This document shows, one piece after another, positions 1 through 8,692 of a stretch of 64,000 nt of DNA (position 1 is its first letter; each line of letters starts with the position of its first letter). The stretch covers positions 248,001 to 312,000 of the forward strand of contig NZ_NMTR01000021.1 of the NCBI RefSeq assembly GCF_002549775.1, read 5' to 3'. The notes under the pieces were generated by a model. That model had not been told where the DNA came from. It was given only the letters and a program-made list of their open reading frames with translations, and ran no database searches. The translations under genes were made by a program, and so were the position numbers. This stretch comes from Faecalibacterium langellae (GTDB lineage: Bacteria > Bacillota > Clostridia > Oscillospirales > Ruminococcaceae).

Positions 1-649
1 TCACAGCATCGGCGCGCAGGATGGCGGCTTCCTTTTCGCCTTCGGCGGCGGTGATGGCAGCCTGCTTCTCACCGTCGGCCTTCAGGATGACGGCACGCTT
101 CTCGCGCTCGGCCTTCATCTGCTTTTCCATGGCTTCCTGGATCTCACGCGGCGGGATGATGTTCTTCACTTCCACGCGGTTCACCTTGATGCCCCACTTG
201 TCGGTGGCTTCGTCGAGGATGGCGGTGATCTTGCCGTTGATCACATCACGGCTGGTCAGGGTGTGGTCCAGCTCCATCTCACCGATGATGTTGCGCAGGG
301 TGGTGGCAGACAGGCTCTCGATGGCGGCAATGGGCTGGTTGACACCATAGGTGTAGAGCTTTGCGTCCATGACCTGAAAGAACACCACCGTGTCGATCTG
401 CATGGTGACGTTGTCACGGGTGATGACGGGCTGAGGGGGAAAGTCTGCCACCTGCTCCTTCAGGCTGACCTTCTTGGCAATGCGCTCAATGAAGGGCAGT
501 TTGACGTGCAGACCTGCCGACCATGTGTCCGAATAGCTGCCCAGCCGCTCGATGACGTACACCTTGGACTGGGGCACGATGACGATGTTGGTGATGACCA
601 CCAGCAGCACGATAAAGACCAGCGCGAGGATCACAAAAAACATGATCAT
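1..649 (-). CDS. SPFH/band-7 (stomatin/QmcA-like) membrane protein, 3' end cut off
   Basis: This is a membrane scaffold protein of the stomatin/prohibitin class, thought to organise membrane microdomains; no enzymatic reaction is known. The first 216 codons are present and the frame is still open at position 1. One N-terminal membrane segment (about residues 2-24) is followed by the typical SPFH start (VPQSKVYVIERLG) and the core TRDNVTMQIDTVVFFQV. A coiled-coil stretch rich in Glu, Lys and Ala begins near residue 175 (EKQMKAEREKRAVILKADGE). The ATG at 649 has AGGAG seven bases upstream. It lies 48 bases downstream of an NfeD gene, the usual partner of this family, so the two form an operon. 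Confidence 0.93.
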   Translation of the reverse strand, partial: MIMFFVILALVFIVLLVVITNIVIVPQSKVYVIERLGSYSDTWSAGLHVKLPFIERIAKKVSLKEQVADFPPQPVITRDNVTMQIDTVVFFQVMDAKLYTYGVNQPIAAIESLSATTLRNIIGEMELDHTLTSRDVINGKITAILDEATDKWGIKVNRVEVKNIIPPREIQEAMEKQMKAEREKRAVILKADGEKQAAITAAEGEKEAAILRADAV

Positions 650-697
650 GATGGTTCTCCTTTTTAATGCGTGTAACGTTTCAGCGCAAAGCGCAGA

Positions 698-1147
698 TCA
701 CGCCTTGCGGCTTTCGGTGAGAACGGGCTCCACCAGGAGCAGGGTGCTGTGGATCTCGGTGATGCGGCAGCGCTCACCGGGCTCCAGACGGTCGCCGGGG
801 GTCACGCAGCGGGCGTTCCAGTCCACGCCGTCCAGCCGTACGCGGCCGGGCACTTCGGCGGTGACCGGGGTGAGCACGGTGGCTTCCCGACCCAGGTTGC
901 GGTCAGCGTTGGTGGGGGCGGCCTTGCGGTGCAGCTTTGCGGCCAGCGGACGGAACGCCCACAGGCACAGCGCGCTGACCACGATGAACACCAGTGCCTG
1001 CGCCCGGAGCGAGCCGGTGAACAGGCAGGTGAGCAGGGCCGCTGTCGCACCAATGGCGAACCAGACGCTTGTCATGCTGACGGTGGAAGCCTCCACCACC
1101 AGAAAGAACACGGCGGCTGCCAGCCAGAAGAATGGGATAAGATTCAT
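698..1147 (-). CDS. NfeD family membrane protein
   Basis: A short NfeD protein (149 aa) that partners with SPFH proteins in membrane organisation. The N-terminal half has closely spaced hydrophobic segments (about residues 3-22, 27-43 and 50-68). The C-terminal part is the soluble OB-fold-like domain, recognisable by LGREATVLTPVTAEVPGRVRLDG and the Asp-Gly-Val-Asp-Trp turn that follows. The ATG at 1147 is preceded by AGGAGGGA. It is the first gene of the nfeD-SPFH operon, with its own promoter at 1170-1200. The short form without a protease domain is the normal type next to SPFH genes. Confidence 0.9.
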   Translation of the reverse strand: MNLIPFFWLAAAVFFLVVEASTVSMTSVWFAIGATAALLTCLFTGSLRAQALVFIVVSALCLWAFRPLAAKLHRKAAPTNADRNLGREATVLTPVTAEVPGRVRLDGVDWNARCVTPGDRLEPGERCRITEIHSTLLLVEPVLTESRKA

Positions 1148-1169
1148 GGGTCTCCCTCCTTATGGCCCT

Positions 1170-1200
1170 ATTATAGAGTATCCCCCGGGTGGAAGGTCAA
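1170..1200 (-). promoter_or_regulatory. Promoter of the nfeD-SPFH operon
   Basis: On the minus strand, TTGACC (1195-1200) and TATAAT (1170-1175) are separated by 19 bases. The -10 is perfect but the spacer is longer than the usual 17. It lies just upstream of the AGGAGGGA ribosome site, so the leader would be very short. Confidence 0.6.
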
Positions 1201-1253
1201 GCGTTTTTTACTGGAACGTTGCGCAGAAAACGAAATAAGGATAAAAAGCGTAT

Positions 1254-1283
1254 AAAAAAGCCTTCCCCCGAGGGGGAAGGCTT
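1254..1283 (-). terminator. Intrinsic terminator of the GH13 gene
   Basis: Arms 1258-1269 and 1272-1283 form a 12-bp stem with a very tight loop. On the minus strand the hairpin is followed by a run of six T. It sits 10 bases beyond the GH13 stop codon and separates it from nfeD. Confidence 0.88.
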
Positions 1284-1292
1284 AAACTTCAA

Positions 1293-3149
1293 TTATTTGA
1301 TATCGTAATAGCTGTGGTTCGGGTTGTGTCCGTTCTCCTCCACCACGATGGTGAAGCCCATGGGGTTTACCTCGGTGTGCTTGCCACTGGCCAGCGGCTC
1401 CACGATGATGTGTTCAGAGCGGTTCACGATGATCTCCGCAGTCTCGGCCTTACCGATGCGCTGGTAGTGCAGCACGCCGTCCTGGGCCCGCAGCACCCGC
1501 AGTGCGCCGGTGCGGAAAGCTTCGCAGGTATGGCGCAGCTGTGCCAGCTGGGCAAGCACCGGGCGCAGACGTTCCTCGTGGCTGTCCCAGTGGAAGAAGG
1601 CGCGGTTGAAGGGGTCGCGGTAGCCCTGCATTCCAATTTCGTCGCCGTAGTACAGGCACGGCACACCGGGCAGGGTGTAGATGATGGCATAGGCCATGCG
1701 CAGGCGCAGCATACCTTCCTCATAGGCGTCGCCGGTGACGCAGCGGCCGCTCTGCCACTCGCGGCCACGGCCGTTGGCGGGCTCGTCCGCGATGACGGTC
1801 AGGGCGCGCTCGGTGTCGTGGGTGGAGAGGAAGTTCAGCGCCGTGTCCATGGCCGGAGCAGGATAGTGCTCGCAGATGGACAAAATCTCGTTCATGGCCT
1901 GCTCGGCGGGCTTGCCCTTGACGAAATCCAGCACAGCGTTCTTGAAGGGGTAGTTCATCACGCTGTCCAGCCCCTTGCCCCGCAGGTAGGTGCGGCGCTG
2001 GCCGTAGCCAAATTTGGTGGTGGCGTCCTCCCACACTTCGCCCAGCAAAAACTTTTCCGGGCTGACCCGCTTGACAGCAGCACGAATTTTTTCAATGAAG
2101 TCATCCGGCAGCTCGTCGGCCACATCCAGCCGGAAGCCCGCCGCACCGCGGCGCAGCCAGGTGTCGATGACGCCGCCTTCGCCGGTGATGAACTCCACAT
2201 AGGAGGGGTTCTCCTCGTTCACCTCGGGCAGGGTCTCGAAACCCCACCAGCTGCGGTAGCCGCCCTTATACTTGGGGTCGAAGTCGTACCAGCTGCGGTA
2301 GGGGGAGCTGGGGTCACGGTAAGCGCCGCCCTCGCCGTAGCGGCCCTCGCGGTTGAAGTAGCGGCTGTCGGAGCCGGTGTGGCTGAACACGCCGTCCAGC
2401 ACGATGCCGATGCCGTACTTGGCGGCCTCGCGACAGAGCACCTCGAATTCCTCGTTGGTGCCCAGCAGCGGGTCCACGTTCAGGTAGTCGGCGGTGTTGT
2501 AGCGGTGGTTGGAGTGCGCCTCAAAGATGGGGTTCAGGTACAAATAATCCACGCCCATCTCCCGCAGATAGGGGAGCTTTATGCGGATGCCCTCTAAATC
2601 GCCGCCGAAGTAGTCCTCGTTCAGGTGGCCGCCGGTCTCGTTGGGCTGCCAGAAAGGTTCGGCGTGCTTGTCGGCCTGATAGAGCCGGTCCGGGAAGGGC
2701 ATGGGCTTGTTCTCAATGCCTTCGCAGAAGCGGTCCGGGAAGATCTGATAGAACACTTTGCCCTTGATGCATTCCGGCGTGCGGAAATCCGGCTCGTAGA
2801 CCGTGATCTGCCAGCTTTCGCCGTCCTGCCAGCTGACCACGCCGCAGTTGTCCGGCCCGCGCACGATGCGGCGGAAGTCGGTGTAGAGGTCGAAGTAGTA
2901 GAAGTACAGGCCCACGTCGTTCAAGGTCACGTCCACCGAAAAGTGGTTCTGCTTGGGGGTCTGGCCGTCGAACTTCATGCGGTAGTGCACCGGCACATCG
3001 TAGGGGCCCTCTTTCTGGAGCACAAGGTGCGGGTCAACATAGCCCAGTTCTTCCGGGATGCAGAGGGTCAGGTGTACGGTCTGCCCGGCCCGCACGGCGC
3101 CGAAGGGCTGCTTGAAATAGGGGTCGTAGCTATTGAACAGACAAGACAA
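1293..3149 (-). CDS. Glycoside hydrolase family 13 (neopullulanase/cyclomaltodextrinase-like)
   Basis: A 618-aa alpha-glucan hydrolase that should cleave alpha-1,4 links in maltodextrins or related glucans. It has no signal peptide, so it acts in the cytoplasm. Residues 1-110 form an N-terminal beta domain like that of neopullulanases. The barrel carries all four family regions: DGVFSHTG (252-259), GFRLDVADE with nucleophile Asp342, LLGEVWED with acid/base Glu371, and FLSTHDTER with Asp445. The start is TTG at 3149 with AAAGGA eight bases upstream; there is no ATG nearby. It lies downstream of glycogen phosphorylase, behind that gene's terminator, which suggests linked glucan breakdown. Exact substrate (pullulan, cyclodextrin or linear maltodextrin) cannot be told from sequence. 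Confidence 0.93.
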   Translation of the reverse strand: MSCLFNSYDPYFKQPFGAVRAGQTVHLTLCIPEELGYVDPHLVLQKEGPYDVPVHYRMKFDGQTPKQNHFSVDVTLNDVGLYFYYFDLYTDFRRIVRGPDNCGVVSWQDGESWQITVYEPDFRTPECIKGKVFYQIFPDRFCEGIENKPMPFPDRLYQADKHAEPFWQPNETGGHLNEDYFGGDLEGIRIKLPYLREMGVDYLYLNPIFEAHSNHRYNTADYLNVDPLLGTNEEFEVLCREAAKYGIGIVLDGVFSHTGSDSRYFNREGRYGEGGAYRDPSSPYRSWYDFDPKYKGGYRSWWGFETLPEVNEENPSYVEFITGEGGVIDTWLRRGAAGFRLDVADELPDDFIEKIRAAVKRVSPEKFLLGEVWEDATTKFGYGQRRTYLRGKGLDSVMNYPFKNAVLDFVKGKPAEQAMNEILSICEHYPAPAMDTALNFLSTHDTERALTVIADEPANGRGREWQSGRCVTGDAYEEGMLRLRMAYAIIYTLPGVPCLYYGDEIGMQGYRDPFNRAFFHWDSHEERLRPVLAQLAQLRHTCEAFRTGALRVLRAQDGVLHYQRIGKAETAEIIVNRSEHIIVEPLASGKHTEVNPMGFTIVVEENGHNPNHSYYDIK

Positions 3150-3166
3150 AACGGTCGTCCTTTCTC

Positions 3167-3200
3167 AAAAAAGCCCCGGCGGGCCAAACGCCGCCGGGGC
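3167..3200 (-). terminator. Intrinsic terminator after glycogen phosphorylase
   Basis: Arms 3173-3182 and 3191-3200 pair over 10 GC-rich base pairs around an 8-base loop, followed on the minus strand by six T (3167-3172). It lies between glgP and the GH13 gene, so GH13 depends on read-through or a weak promoter of its own. Confidence 0.88.
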
Positions 3201-3221
3201 TGATGGATTTTTTAGGGGAGA

Positions 3222-5627
3222 TTACTTGCCCATGGGCACGGGGGAAGCGTACCAGATATCATGTGCGTAATCCAACACAGAGCGGTCCGCGCTGAAGATG
3301 CCGCTGTTGGCGATGTTCTTCAGGCTCATGTGGGCCCACTTCTCACGGTCGGCATACAGCTTCTGCAGGTCGGCCTGTGCACGGCGGTAATCCTTGAAGT
3401 CGGCCATGACCATATACGGGTCGCTGCTGCGCAGGTTCTCGGTGACTTCGTGGAAGTTCTCGCCGTTCCAGCCGCGCTCCAGGAAGTTCAGGGCGTTGTT
3501 GGCAACATCGTCGCCCATGATGAAGGCGTTGGGGTGGTAGCCCACCTGCTTGAGGTTGTTCACCTCGGGGGTCAGCATACCGAAGATCAGCTCGTTTTCC
3601 TTGCCGGCGGCGTCGGCGATCTCGACGTTTGCGCCGTCCAGGGTGCCCAGGGTGATGGCACCGTTCAGCATGAACTTCATGTTGCCGGTACCGGAAGCCT
3701 CGGTGCCTGCCAGAGAGATCTGCTCAGACACTTCAGCGGCGGGCATCAGGTGCTCGCTGAGGGAGACGCAGTACTCCTCCAGATAAACCACGCGCAGCTT
3801 GTCGCGCACGGCGGGGTCGTTGTTGATCAGGTCGCCCAGCTTGCAGATCATGCGGATCATCTGCTTTGCCATATAGTAGCCGGGAGCAGCCTTTGCGCCG
3901 AAGATATAGGTCTTGGGGATGAAGTCGGCGTTGGGGTTCTCCTTCAGGTACAGGTACTGGGCAGCAATGTTCAGCGCGTTCAGGTGCTGGCGCTTGTACT
4001 CGTGCATGCGCTTGACCTGGCAGTCGAAGATGGAGTTCGGGTCGATGACCTGACCGGTGCTCTTGGCCAGATAGTTGGCGAAGTCCTTCTTGTTGGCCAG
4101 CTTGATCTCGTTCAGCTTCTTCAGAACGGTCTTGTCGTTCTCAAACTTGTTGAGCTTGGTCAGATCGGAAGCGTCGTGCTTGTAGCCGTCGCCGATGGTC
4201 TCGTCCAGCAGCTTGCAGAGGCCGGGGTTCGAAGCCAGCAGCCAGCGGCGGTAAGCGATGCCGTTGGTCACGTTCTTGAAGGCCTGGGGCTTGAACAGGT
4301 AGTAATCGTGGAAGACGCTGTCCTTGATGATCTCGCTGTGCAGCTTGGACACGCCGTTGATGCTGTTGGCGGTGTAGGCGCAGATGTTGGCCATGCGCAC
4401 CTGATTGTCGCCGATCAGTGCCATGTAGTCGATCTTGCCCTTGTCGCCGGGGAAGACCTTCTCCAGCTCGGCACGGGCGCGGCGGTCCATCTCCACCACG
4501 ATCTGGTAGATGCGGGGCAGGGTCATCTTGAAGATGTCCACGTTCCACTTTTCCAGAGCTTCTGCCATGACGGTGTGGTTGGTGTAGGAGAAGACCTTCT
4601 GGCAGATGCTGAAGGCCTTGTCCCAGTCAAAGCCGCACTCGTCCAGCAGGATGCGCATCATCTCGGGGATGGCCAGCGTGGGGTGGGTGTCGTTCAGCTG
4701 GATGGCGACCTTGTCGGGCAGGTTCTCCAGCGTAGCGTAGCTGGACAGGTGGTTCTGCACGATATCGCCGATAGAAGCAGCGGACAGGAAGTACTGCTGG
4801 CGCAGGCGCAGGATCTTGCCCTCCACGTGGTTATCGTTGGGGTACAGCACCTTGGAGATCAGCTCGGCGTTGGCGTTCTTGCTCATCGCCGTGTTGTAGT
4901 TGCCCAGAGAGAAACTGGACATGTCAAAGTCGGGTGCCTTTGCCTGCCACAGACGCAGCTTGGCAACGCCCTTTCCGTCGTAGCCCTGAACGTACATGTC
5001 GGAGGGAATGGCCATGACGCTGTTGTAGTTGGTGTGCTGGATATAGTGGAAGCCGTTGTCCCAGTTCTCGCGGATCTCGCCGTCAAAACGGACCTCCACG
5101 GCCTGATCCGGGTGGCTCTTGAGCCAGACCTGGCCGCCGGGCAGCCAGTTGTCGGCGCGCTCCTGCTGCCAGCCGTCCACGATCTTCTGCTTGAAGATGC
5201 CGTACTCATACAGGATGGAGTAGCCGGTGCCGCAGATGCCGGTGGTGGCCATACCGTCCAGATAGCAGGCAGCCAGACGGCCCAGACCGCCGTTGCCCAG
5301 GCCTGCATCGGGCTCCTCCTCAAAGATGGTGTCGATGCTGATATCGGCGTCGGACAGGGCCTTCTTTGCCACCTCGTCCAGGCCCAGGTTCAGCAGGCTG
5401 GTCTTCAGGCTGCGGCCCATCAGGAACTCCATGCAGAGGTAATAGACCTGCTTGGTGCCGGTGCCGATGGCCTTGGACTGGAACTTCTTGTGGTTCTCGC
5501 TCATCATCTGGCGGCAGATCAGGGCCAGGGAGCGGTAGATCTGCTGGTTGGAGGCAACGCTCAGCTCCACGCCGTACTCACTGGTGAGCTTGTCCTGAAG
5601 AATTTTACCAAATTCTTTCGATGTCAT
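3222..5627 (-). CDS. glgP: Glycogen/starch/alpha-glucan phosphorylase
   Basis: This enzyme releases glucose-1-phosphate from the non-reducing ends of glycogen or maltodextrin using phosphate and pyridoxal phosphate; it is cytoplasmic. At 801 aa it has the usual family length. The cofactor motif EASGTGNMKFMLNGA runs from residue 643 to 657, with Lys651 as the Schiff-base lysine; GTLDGANVEI follows. The N-terminal signature EEEPDAGLGNGGLGRLAACY (103-122) is intact. The ATG at 5627 has AGGAG upstream, and a consensus promoter lies at 5735-5763. Its product can feed the phosphoglucomutase at 60096. No glycogen synthesis genes are visible in the window, so either glycogen or imported glucans may be the substrate. 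Confidence 0.97.
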   Translation of the reverse strand: MTSKEFGKILQDKLTSEYGVELSVASNQQIYRSLALICRQMMSENHKKFQSKAIGTGTKQVYYLCMEFLMGRSLKTSLLNLGLDEVAKKALSDADISIDTIFEEEPDAGLGNGGLGRLAACYLDGMATTGICGTGYSILYEYGIFKQKIVDGWQQERADNWLPGGQVWLKSHPDQAVEVRFDGEIRENWDNGFHYIQHTNYNSVMAIPSDMYVQGYDGKGVAKLRLWQAKAPDFDMSSFSLGNYNTAMSKNANAELISKVLYPNDNHVEGKILRLRQQYFLSAASIGDIVQNHLSSYATLENLPDKVAIQLNDTHPTLAIPEMMRILLDECGFDWDKAFSICQKVFSYTNHTVMAEALEKWNVDIFKMTLPRIYQIVVEMDRRARAELEKVFPGDKGKIDYMALIGDNQVRMANICAYTANSINGVSKLHSEIIKDSVFHDYYLFKPQAFKNVTNGIAYRRWLLASNPGLCKLLDETIGDGYKHDASDLTKLNKFENDKTVLKKLNEIKLANKKDFANYLAKSTGQVIDPNSIFDCQVKRMHEYKRQHLNALNIAAQYLYLKENPNADFIPKTYIFGAKAAPGYYMAKQMIRMICKLGDLINNDPAVRDKLRVVYLEEYCVSLSEHLMPAAEVSEQISLAGTEASGTGNMKFMLNGAITLGTLDGANVEIADAAGKENELIFGMLTPEVNNLKQVGYHPNAFIMGDDVANNALNFLERGWNGENFHEVTENLRSSDPYMVMADFKDYRRAQADLQKLYADREKWAHMSLKNIANSGIFSADRSVLDYAHDIWYASPVPMGK

Positions 5628-6053
5628 AAAGGTACTCCTATCCGCATAAGTGTTTGACTTTGCTAAAATAATTGAGATAATTGGCGTCTACAGGCACTTT
5701 CCCTCACTTGCACTGCGGCCAACATAACAAAGCTATTATAATATGGTGGGCGGCTAAATGCAAGGAATCAGGGGATTTTTTCCGTAACTACTATTTTTTC
5801 TATGAAGTTTCTGATAAATCTGCCGAAAATTCAGGAAATACACTTTTTCTTGCAGCTTATTTATATTATAATAGGAGAAGGAATCGCCCTGTCCGAAACT
5901 TTTTCGGAGACAAACTCCGGGGGTAATGAGCCGGGAAACTCACTCGGCGGGTGTCAAGACAGGAAAACGGTGCCGGGAACGGTCTCAAAAATCCCGGAAA
6001 AATCAGAATGAACCGCCCCGCAGACGGGCGGAAAGGATAAAAGGGGAATCGAC
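5628..6053. other. Divergent intergenic region between glgP and zapA
   Basis: 426 bases without a gene. The left part holds the glgP promoter (minus). On the plus strand TATAAT at 5867-5872 could start zapA, but no good -35 lies 17 bases upstream. This would give a leader of about 175 bases containing inverted repeats, for example CCGCCC and GGGCGG arms near 6013-6031 just before the zapA ribosome site. I could not match the leader to any riboswitch class. Confidence 0.5.
5735..5763 (-). promoter_or_regulatory. Promoter of glgP
   Basis: Minus-strand TTGCAT (5758-5763), exactly 17 bases, then TATAAT (5735-5740). The predicted start is about 100 bases upstream of the glgP ATG. Confidence 0.8.
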
Positions 6054-6476
6054 ATGGTCAATAAGGTACGGGTGAACATCGCCGGGACGCCGTATGCCAT
6101 CGCAACAACGGACTCGGAAAAGTACATTCAGACGCTGGCGAAGAAGCTGGATGAGGACATCACGAAGCTGCTGGACGGCAACGAAAATCTTTCGGTGACC
6201 AAGGCGGCGGTGTTCTGCGCCATGGATTATCTGGATGAATACCGCAAGAGCACCGGCAGCGCCGAGAACATGCGCAGCCAGATCCAGGACTACATCGCTG
6301 ACGCAGCCCGGGCAAAGCTGGCCGAGGACAAGGCCAAGGCCGAGAACGAGGTGCTGCGCCGGGAAGCCGCCGCCCTGCGGGAGCAGCTGGAAAAGATGCG
6401 CAATAAGGAGGCCCGCCGGGAAGAACGGGCCGCCCAGCAGGCCGCAGCCAAAGAGGAAGCAGACAAGGCGGAGTGA
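6054..6476 (+). CDS. zapA: Cell division protein ZapA
   Basis: A small FtsZ-ring stabiliser. The 140-aa protein has the typical ZapA head (VRVNIAGTPYAIATTDSEKY, with pairs of short beta strands) over residues 4-23. A helical section with AAVFCAMDYLDEYRK follows. The C-terminal half is a long, highly charged coiled coil (about 85-140, rich in Ala, Glu, Lys and Arg), longer than in many homologues. The ATG at 6054 is preceded by AAGGGG. It is 25 bases upstream of a U32-family gene, a pairing common in Clostridia. Confidence 0.88.
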   Translation: MVNKVRVNIAGTPYAIATTDSEKYIQTLAKKLDEDITKLLDGNENLSVTKAAVFCAMDYLDEYRKSTGSAENMRSQIQDYIADAARAKLAEDKAKAENEVLRREAAALREQLEKMRNKEARREERAAQQAAAKEEADKAE

Positions 6477-6501
6477 GCCGTTTACAGGATAAAGGAGAAG
6501 T

Positions 6502-8577
6502 ATGTCAAAGATCGAGATCCTTGCCCCGGTGGGCAATGAAGAAATGCTCCGCGCTGCCGTGTTCAGCGGGGCCGACGCGGTGTATCTGGGCTTTTCGGGC
6601 TTCAACGCCCGCACCAGTGCCAATAATTTTGACGCCGATACGCTGAAAGAAGCGGTGCGCTTCTGCCATGCCCGGGGCGTGGCCGTGCATGTGGCGCTGA
6701 ACACCACCGTTTACGGCGGCGAGCTGCCCGCGCTGGAACAGGCCATCCGGGCCGTTGCTGCGTCCGGTGCCGATGCCGTCATCTGCCAGGACCTGGCCGT
6801 GGCTACCCTGATCGGCAAGATCGCGCCCCAGCTGCCCCGCCACGGCTCCACCCAGATGAGCGTGCACAGCCTGCAGGGCGCGCTGGAACTGAAAGAGCTG
6901 GGCTTTACCCGCGTGGTGCTGGCCCGCGAGCTGAGCCTGCCCGAGGTGGAGCACATCACGAAGCACTGCGGCATTGAGACCGAGTGTTTTGTGCACGGTG
7001 CGCTGTGCATGTGCGTCAGCGGCCAGTGCTATATGTCGGCTTTTCTGGGCGGACGCAGCGGCAACCGCGGCTCCTGTGCAGGCCCCTGCCGCCTGCCGTT
7101 TGAAGCAAACGCCCTGCCGGAGGGCAAGCCGGGCCGCCTGCACCACCTGTCGCTGAAGGACAATTCGGTCATCGACAAGCTGGACAAATTGCAGGCTTTG
7201 GGCGTGGCATCGGCAAAAATCGAAGGCCGCCTGCGCACACCGGAGTATGTGGCGGCGGCGGTCAGCGCCTGCCTGGCAGGCCGCGAGGGCCGCGCCTACG
7301 ACCGGGACCTGCTGAAAAACGCCTTCAGCCGTTCCGGCTTCACCTCCGGCTATCTGGACGGCAAGATCAACGGCACCATGTTCGGCGTGCGCAGCGAAGC
7401 AGACGCCGAGCTGACCAAAAAGACCCTGCCCGCCCTGCGGGAGCTCTACCGCCGCGAGCGCAGCCGCGTGCCGGTGAAGATGAAGCTGGAAATTGAGGAG
7501 GGCGGCGAGAAGCTCACCGTCACCGATGCCGACGGCAACAAGGCCTTTGCCTACGGCGACGCCGAGCCGCAGCCCGCCCGCACCGATCCCGCCGAGAGCC
7601 TGCACCGCAGCCTTGCCAAGACCGGCGGCACGCCCTTTGCAGTGGAAAATGACGACATCACGGTGGAAATGGACGGCGGGCCGTGGTTCATTCCGGGCAG
7701 CGCCGTGAACGAGCTGCGCCGCGAAGCGCTGGATGCCTTGCTGAAAAAGCGCGAGGTGCTGCGCCCCTGGCCCACGACGGACGAGCATGTGCCCGCCCTG
7801 CCGCTGCGCACGCTGCCGCCCCACCGCACTCTGCGCGCCCGGTTCGAGAGCTGGGACCAGGTGCCGGAACGTGCACTTGACGGCGTGGAATATCTCACCC
7901 TGCCCATCGCGCAGGCCGACCGGGTGCCCCGGGAGTGGCGGGCAAAGACCCTTCTGGAGCTGCCGCGCGTCATGTTCGGCAGGCTGGAGGAAGACACGGC
8001 CCGCCGCATTGCAGCCACGCAGGATGCGGGCTTTGCCGGGTACGAGGTCAGCAACATTGCCCACCTGCGGCTGTGCCGGGGTCTGCCCATGAGCGGCAGC
8101 TTCGGGCTGAACATCACGAACCAGCTGGCCGCGCAGTTCTACGCGGACAACGGCCTTGGCTCCATGCTCATCCTGCCTGAGGTGAAGGACAGCGACATCA
8201 GCACCATTGCGCCCACCCACGACGGCAAACCGGTGCCCACCGGTGTGCTGGTCTACGGCCACATGCCGCTGATGATCACCCGCGCCTGCCCGCTGCAGAA
8301 CATCCACGACTGTGCCCACTGCGACAAGACCGGCGTGCTGACCGACCGCAAGGCCAAGAAGTTCCCAGTGCGGTGCGGCCTTGGTGTGCGCACCATCTAT
8401 AACCCTGTACCTATTTATATGGGGGATAAGCCGGGCGCTTTGACGGTGGACTACGGTGTGGCTTACTTCACGCTGGAAAGCCGGGACGAAGCAGCGAAGA
8501 TCCTGGACATGATCCGCGTTCATGCACCGTTTGAAGAAGATTTCACACGCGGATTGTATTTCAAGGGAACGAACTAA
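6502..8577 (+). CDS. U32 family protein (peptidase U32 / RlhA-TrhP type RNA hydroxylation protein)
   Basis: Members of this family are annotated as collagenase-like peptidases, but studied bacterial members (TrhP, RlhA) support hydroxylation of tRNA or 23S rRNA. The U32 signature ECFVHGALCMCVSGQC spans residues 161-176, followed by GNRGSCAGPCR with Cys192 and Cys196. A middle region of about 150 residues resembles the extra domain found in RlhA-length proteins. A C-terminal cysteine set (CPLQNIHDCAHCDK and later CGLG) fits an iron-sulfur site. At 691 aa it is closer to RlhA than to the short 400-aa members, so rRNA modification is my preferred guess. The ATG at 6502 has AAAGGAG. It probably shares a transcript with zapA. 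Confidence 0.85.
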   Translation: MSKIEILAPVGNEEMLRAAVFSGADAVYLGFSGFNARTSANNFDADTLKEAVRFCHARGVAVHVALNTTVYGGELPALEQAIRAVAASGADAVICQDLAVATLIGKIAPQLPRHGSTQMSVHSLQGALELKELGFTRVVLARELSLPEVEHITKHCGIETECFVHGALCMCVSGQCYMSAFLGGRSGNRGSCAGPCRLPFEANALPEGKPGRLHHLSLKDNSVIDKLDKLQALGVASAKIEGRLRTPEYVAAAVSACLAGREGRAYDRDLLKNAFSRSGFTSGYLDGKINGTMFGVRSEADAELTKKTLPALRELYRRERSRVPVKMKLEIEEGGEKLTVTDADGNKAFAYGDAEPQPARTDPAESLHRSLAKTGGTPFAVENDDITVEMDGGPWFIPGSAVNELRREALDALLKKREVLRPWPTTDEHVPALPLRTLPPHRTLRARFESWDQVPERALDGVEYLTLPIAQADRVPREWRAKTLLELPRVMFGRLEEDTARRIAATQDAGFAGYEVSNIAHLRLCRGLPMSGSFGLNITNQLAAQFYADNGLGSMLILPEVKDSDISTIAPTHDGKPVPTGVLVYGHMPLMITRACPLQNIHDCAHCDKTGVLTDRKAKKFPVRCGLGVRTIYNPVPIYMGDKPGALTVDYGVAYFTLESRDEAAKILDMIRVHAPFEEDFTRGLYFKGTN

Positions 8578-8585
8578 AGCGGGAT

Positions 8586-8664
8586 CGCCCTCTCCGTCAG
8601 CGCTCACGCGCTGCCAGCTCTCCCCCCTGGGAGAGCTGGACGCGAAGCGGCCTGAGAGGACGAG
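8586..8664 (+). repeat. Intergenic repeat element, copy 1 (left of dut)
   Basis: The element begins CGCCCTCTCCGTCA and ends CCTGAGAGGACGAGG, and contains a strong hairpin (AGCTCTCC and GGAGAGCT arms near 8616-8636). Bases 8629-8659 are a perfect 31-base inverted match to 9150-9180 on the other side of dut. No coding content is visible. Confidence 0.85.
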
Positions 8665-8692
8665 GACGCTAAAAATCAAAAAGAGGTATACT

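Noticed and set aside
3261-5657. A 798-codon open frame antisense to glycogen phosphorylase, and similar long frames antisense to pyk (34955-37378), nadE (41016-42998) and PBP2 (12569-15058).
   Set aside because: They are mirror images of well-supported genes in GC-rich DNA, have low-complexity Val/His/Gly/Leu-rich translations, and lack ribosome sites and known motifs.
5868-6053. Possible riboswitch in the zapA leader.
   Set aside because: Hairpins are present, but no conserved core of any riboswitch class could be matched, and zapA is not a usual target.
8522-8692. N-terminal extension of dUTPase by 57 residues.
   Set aside because: The extension overlaps the U32 gene end and the intergenic repeat; ATG 8693 has a ribosome site and gives the family length.
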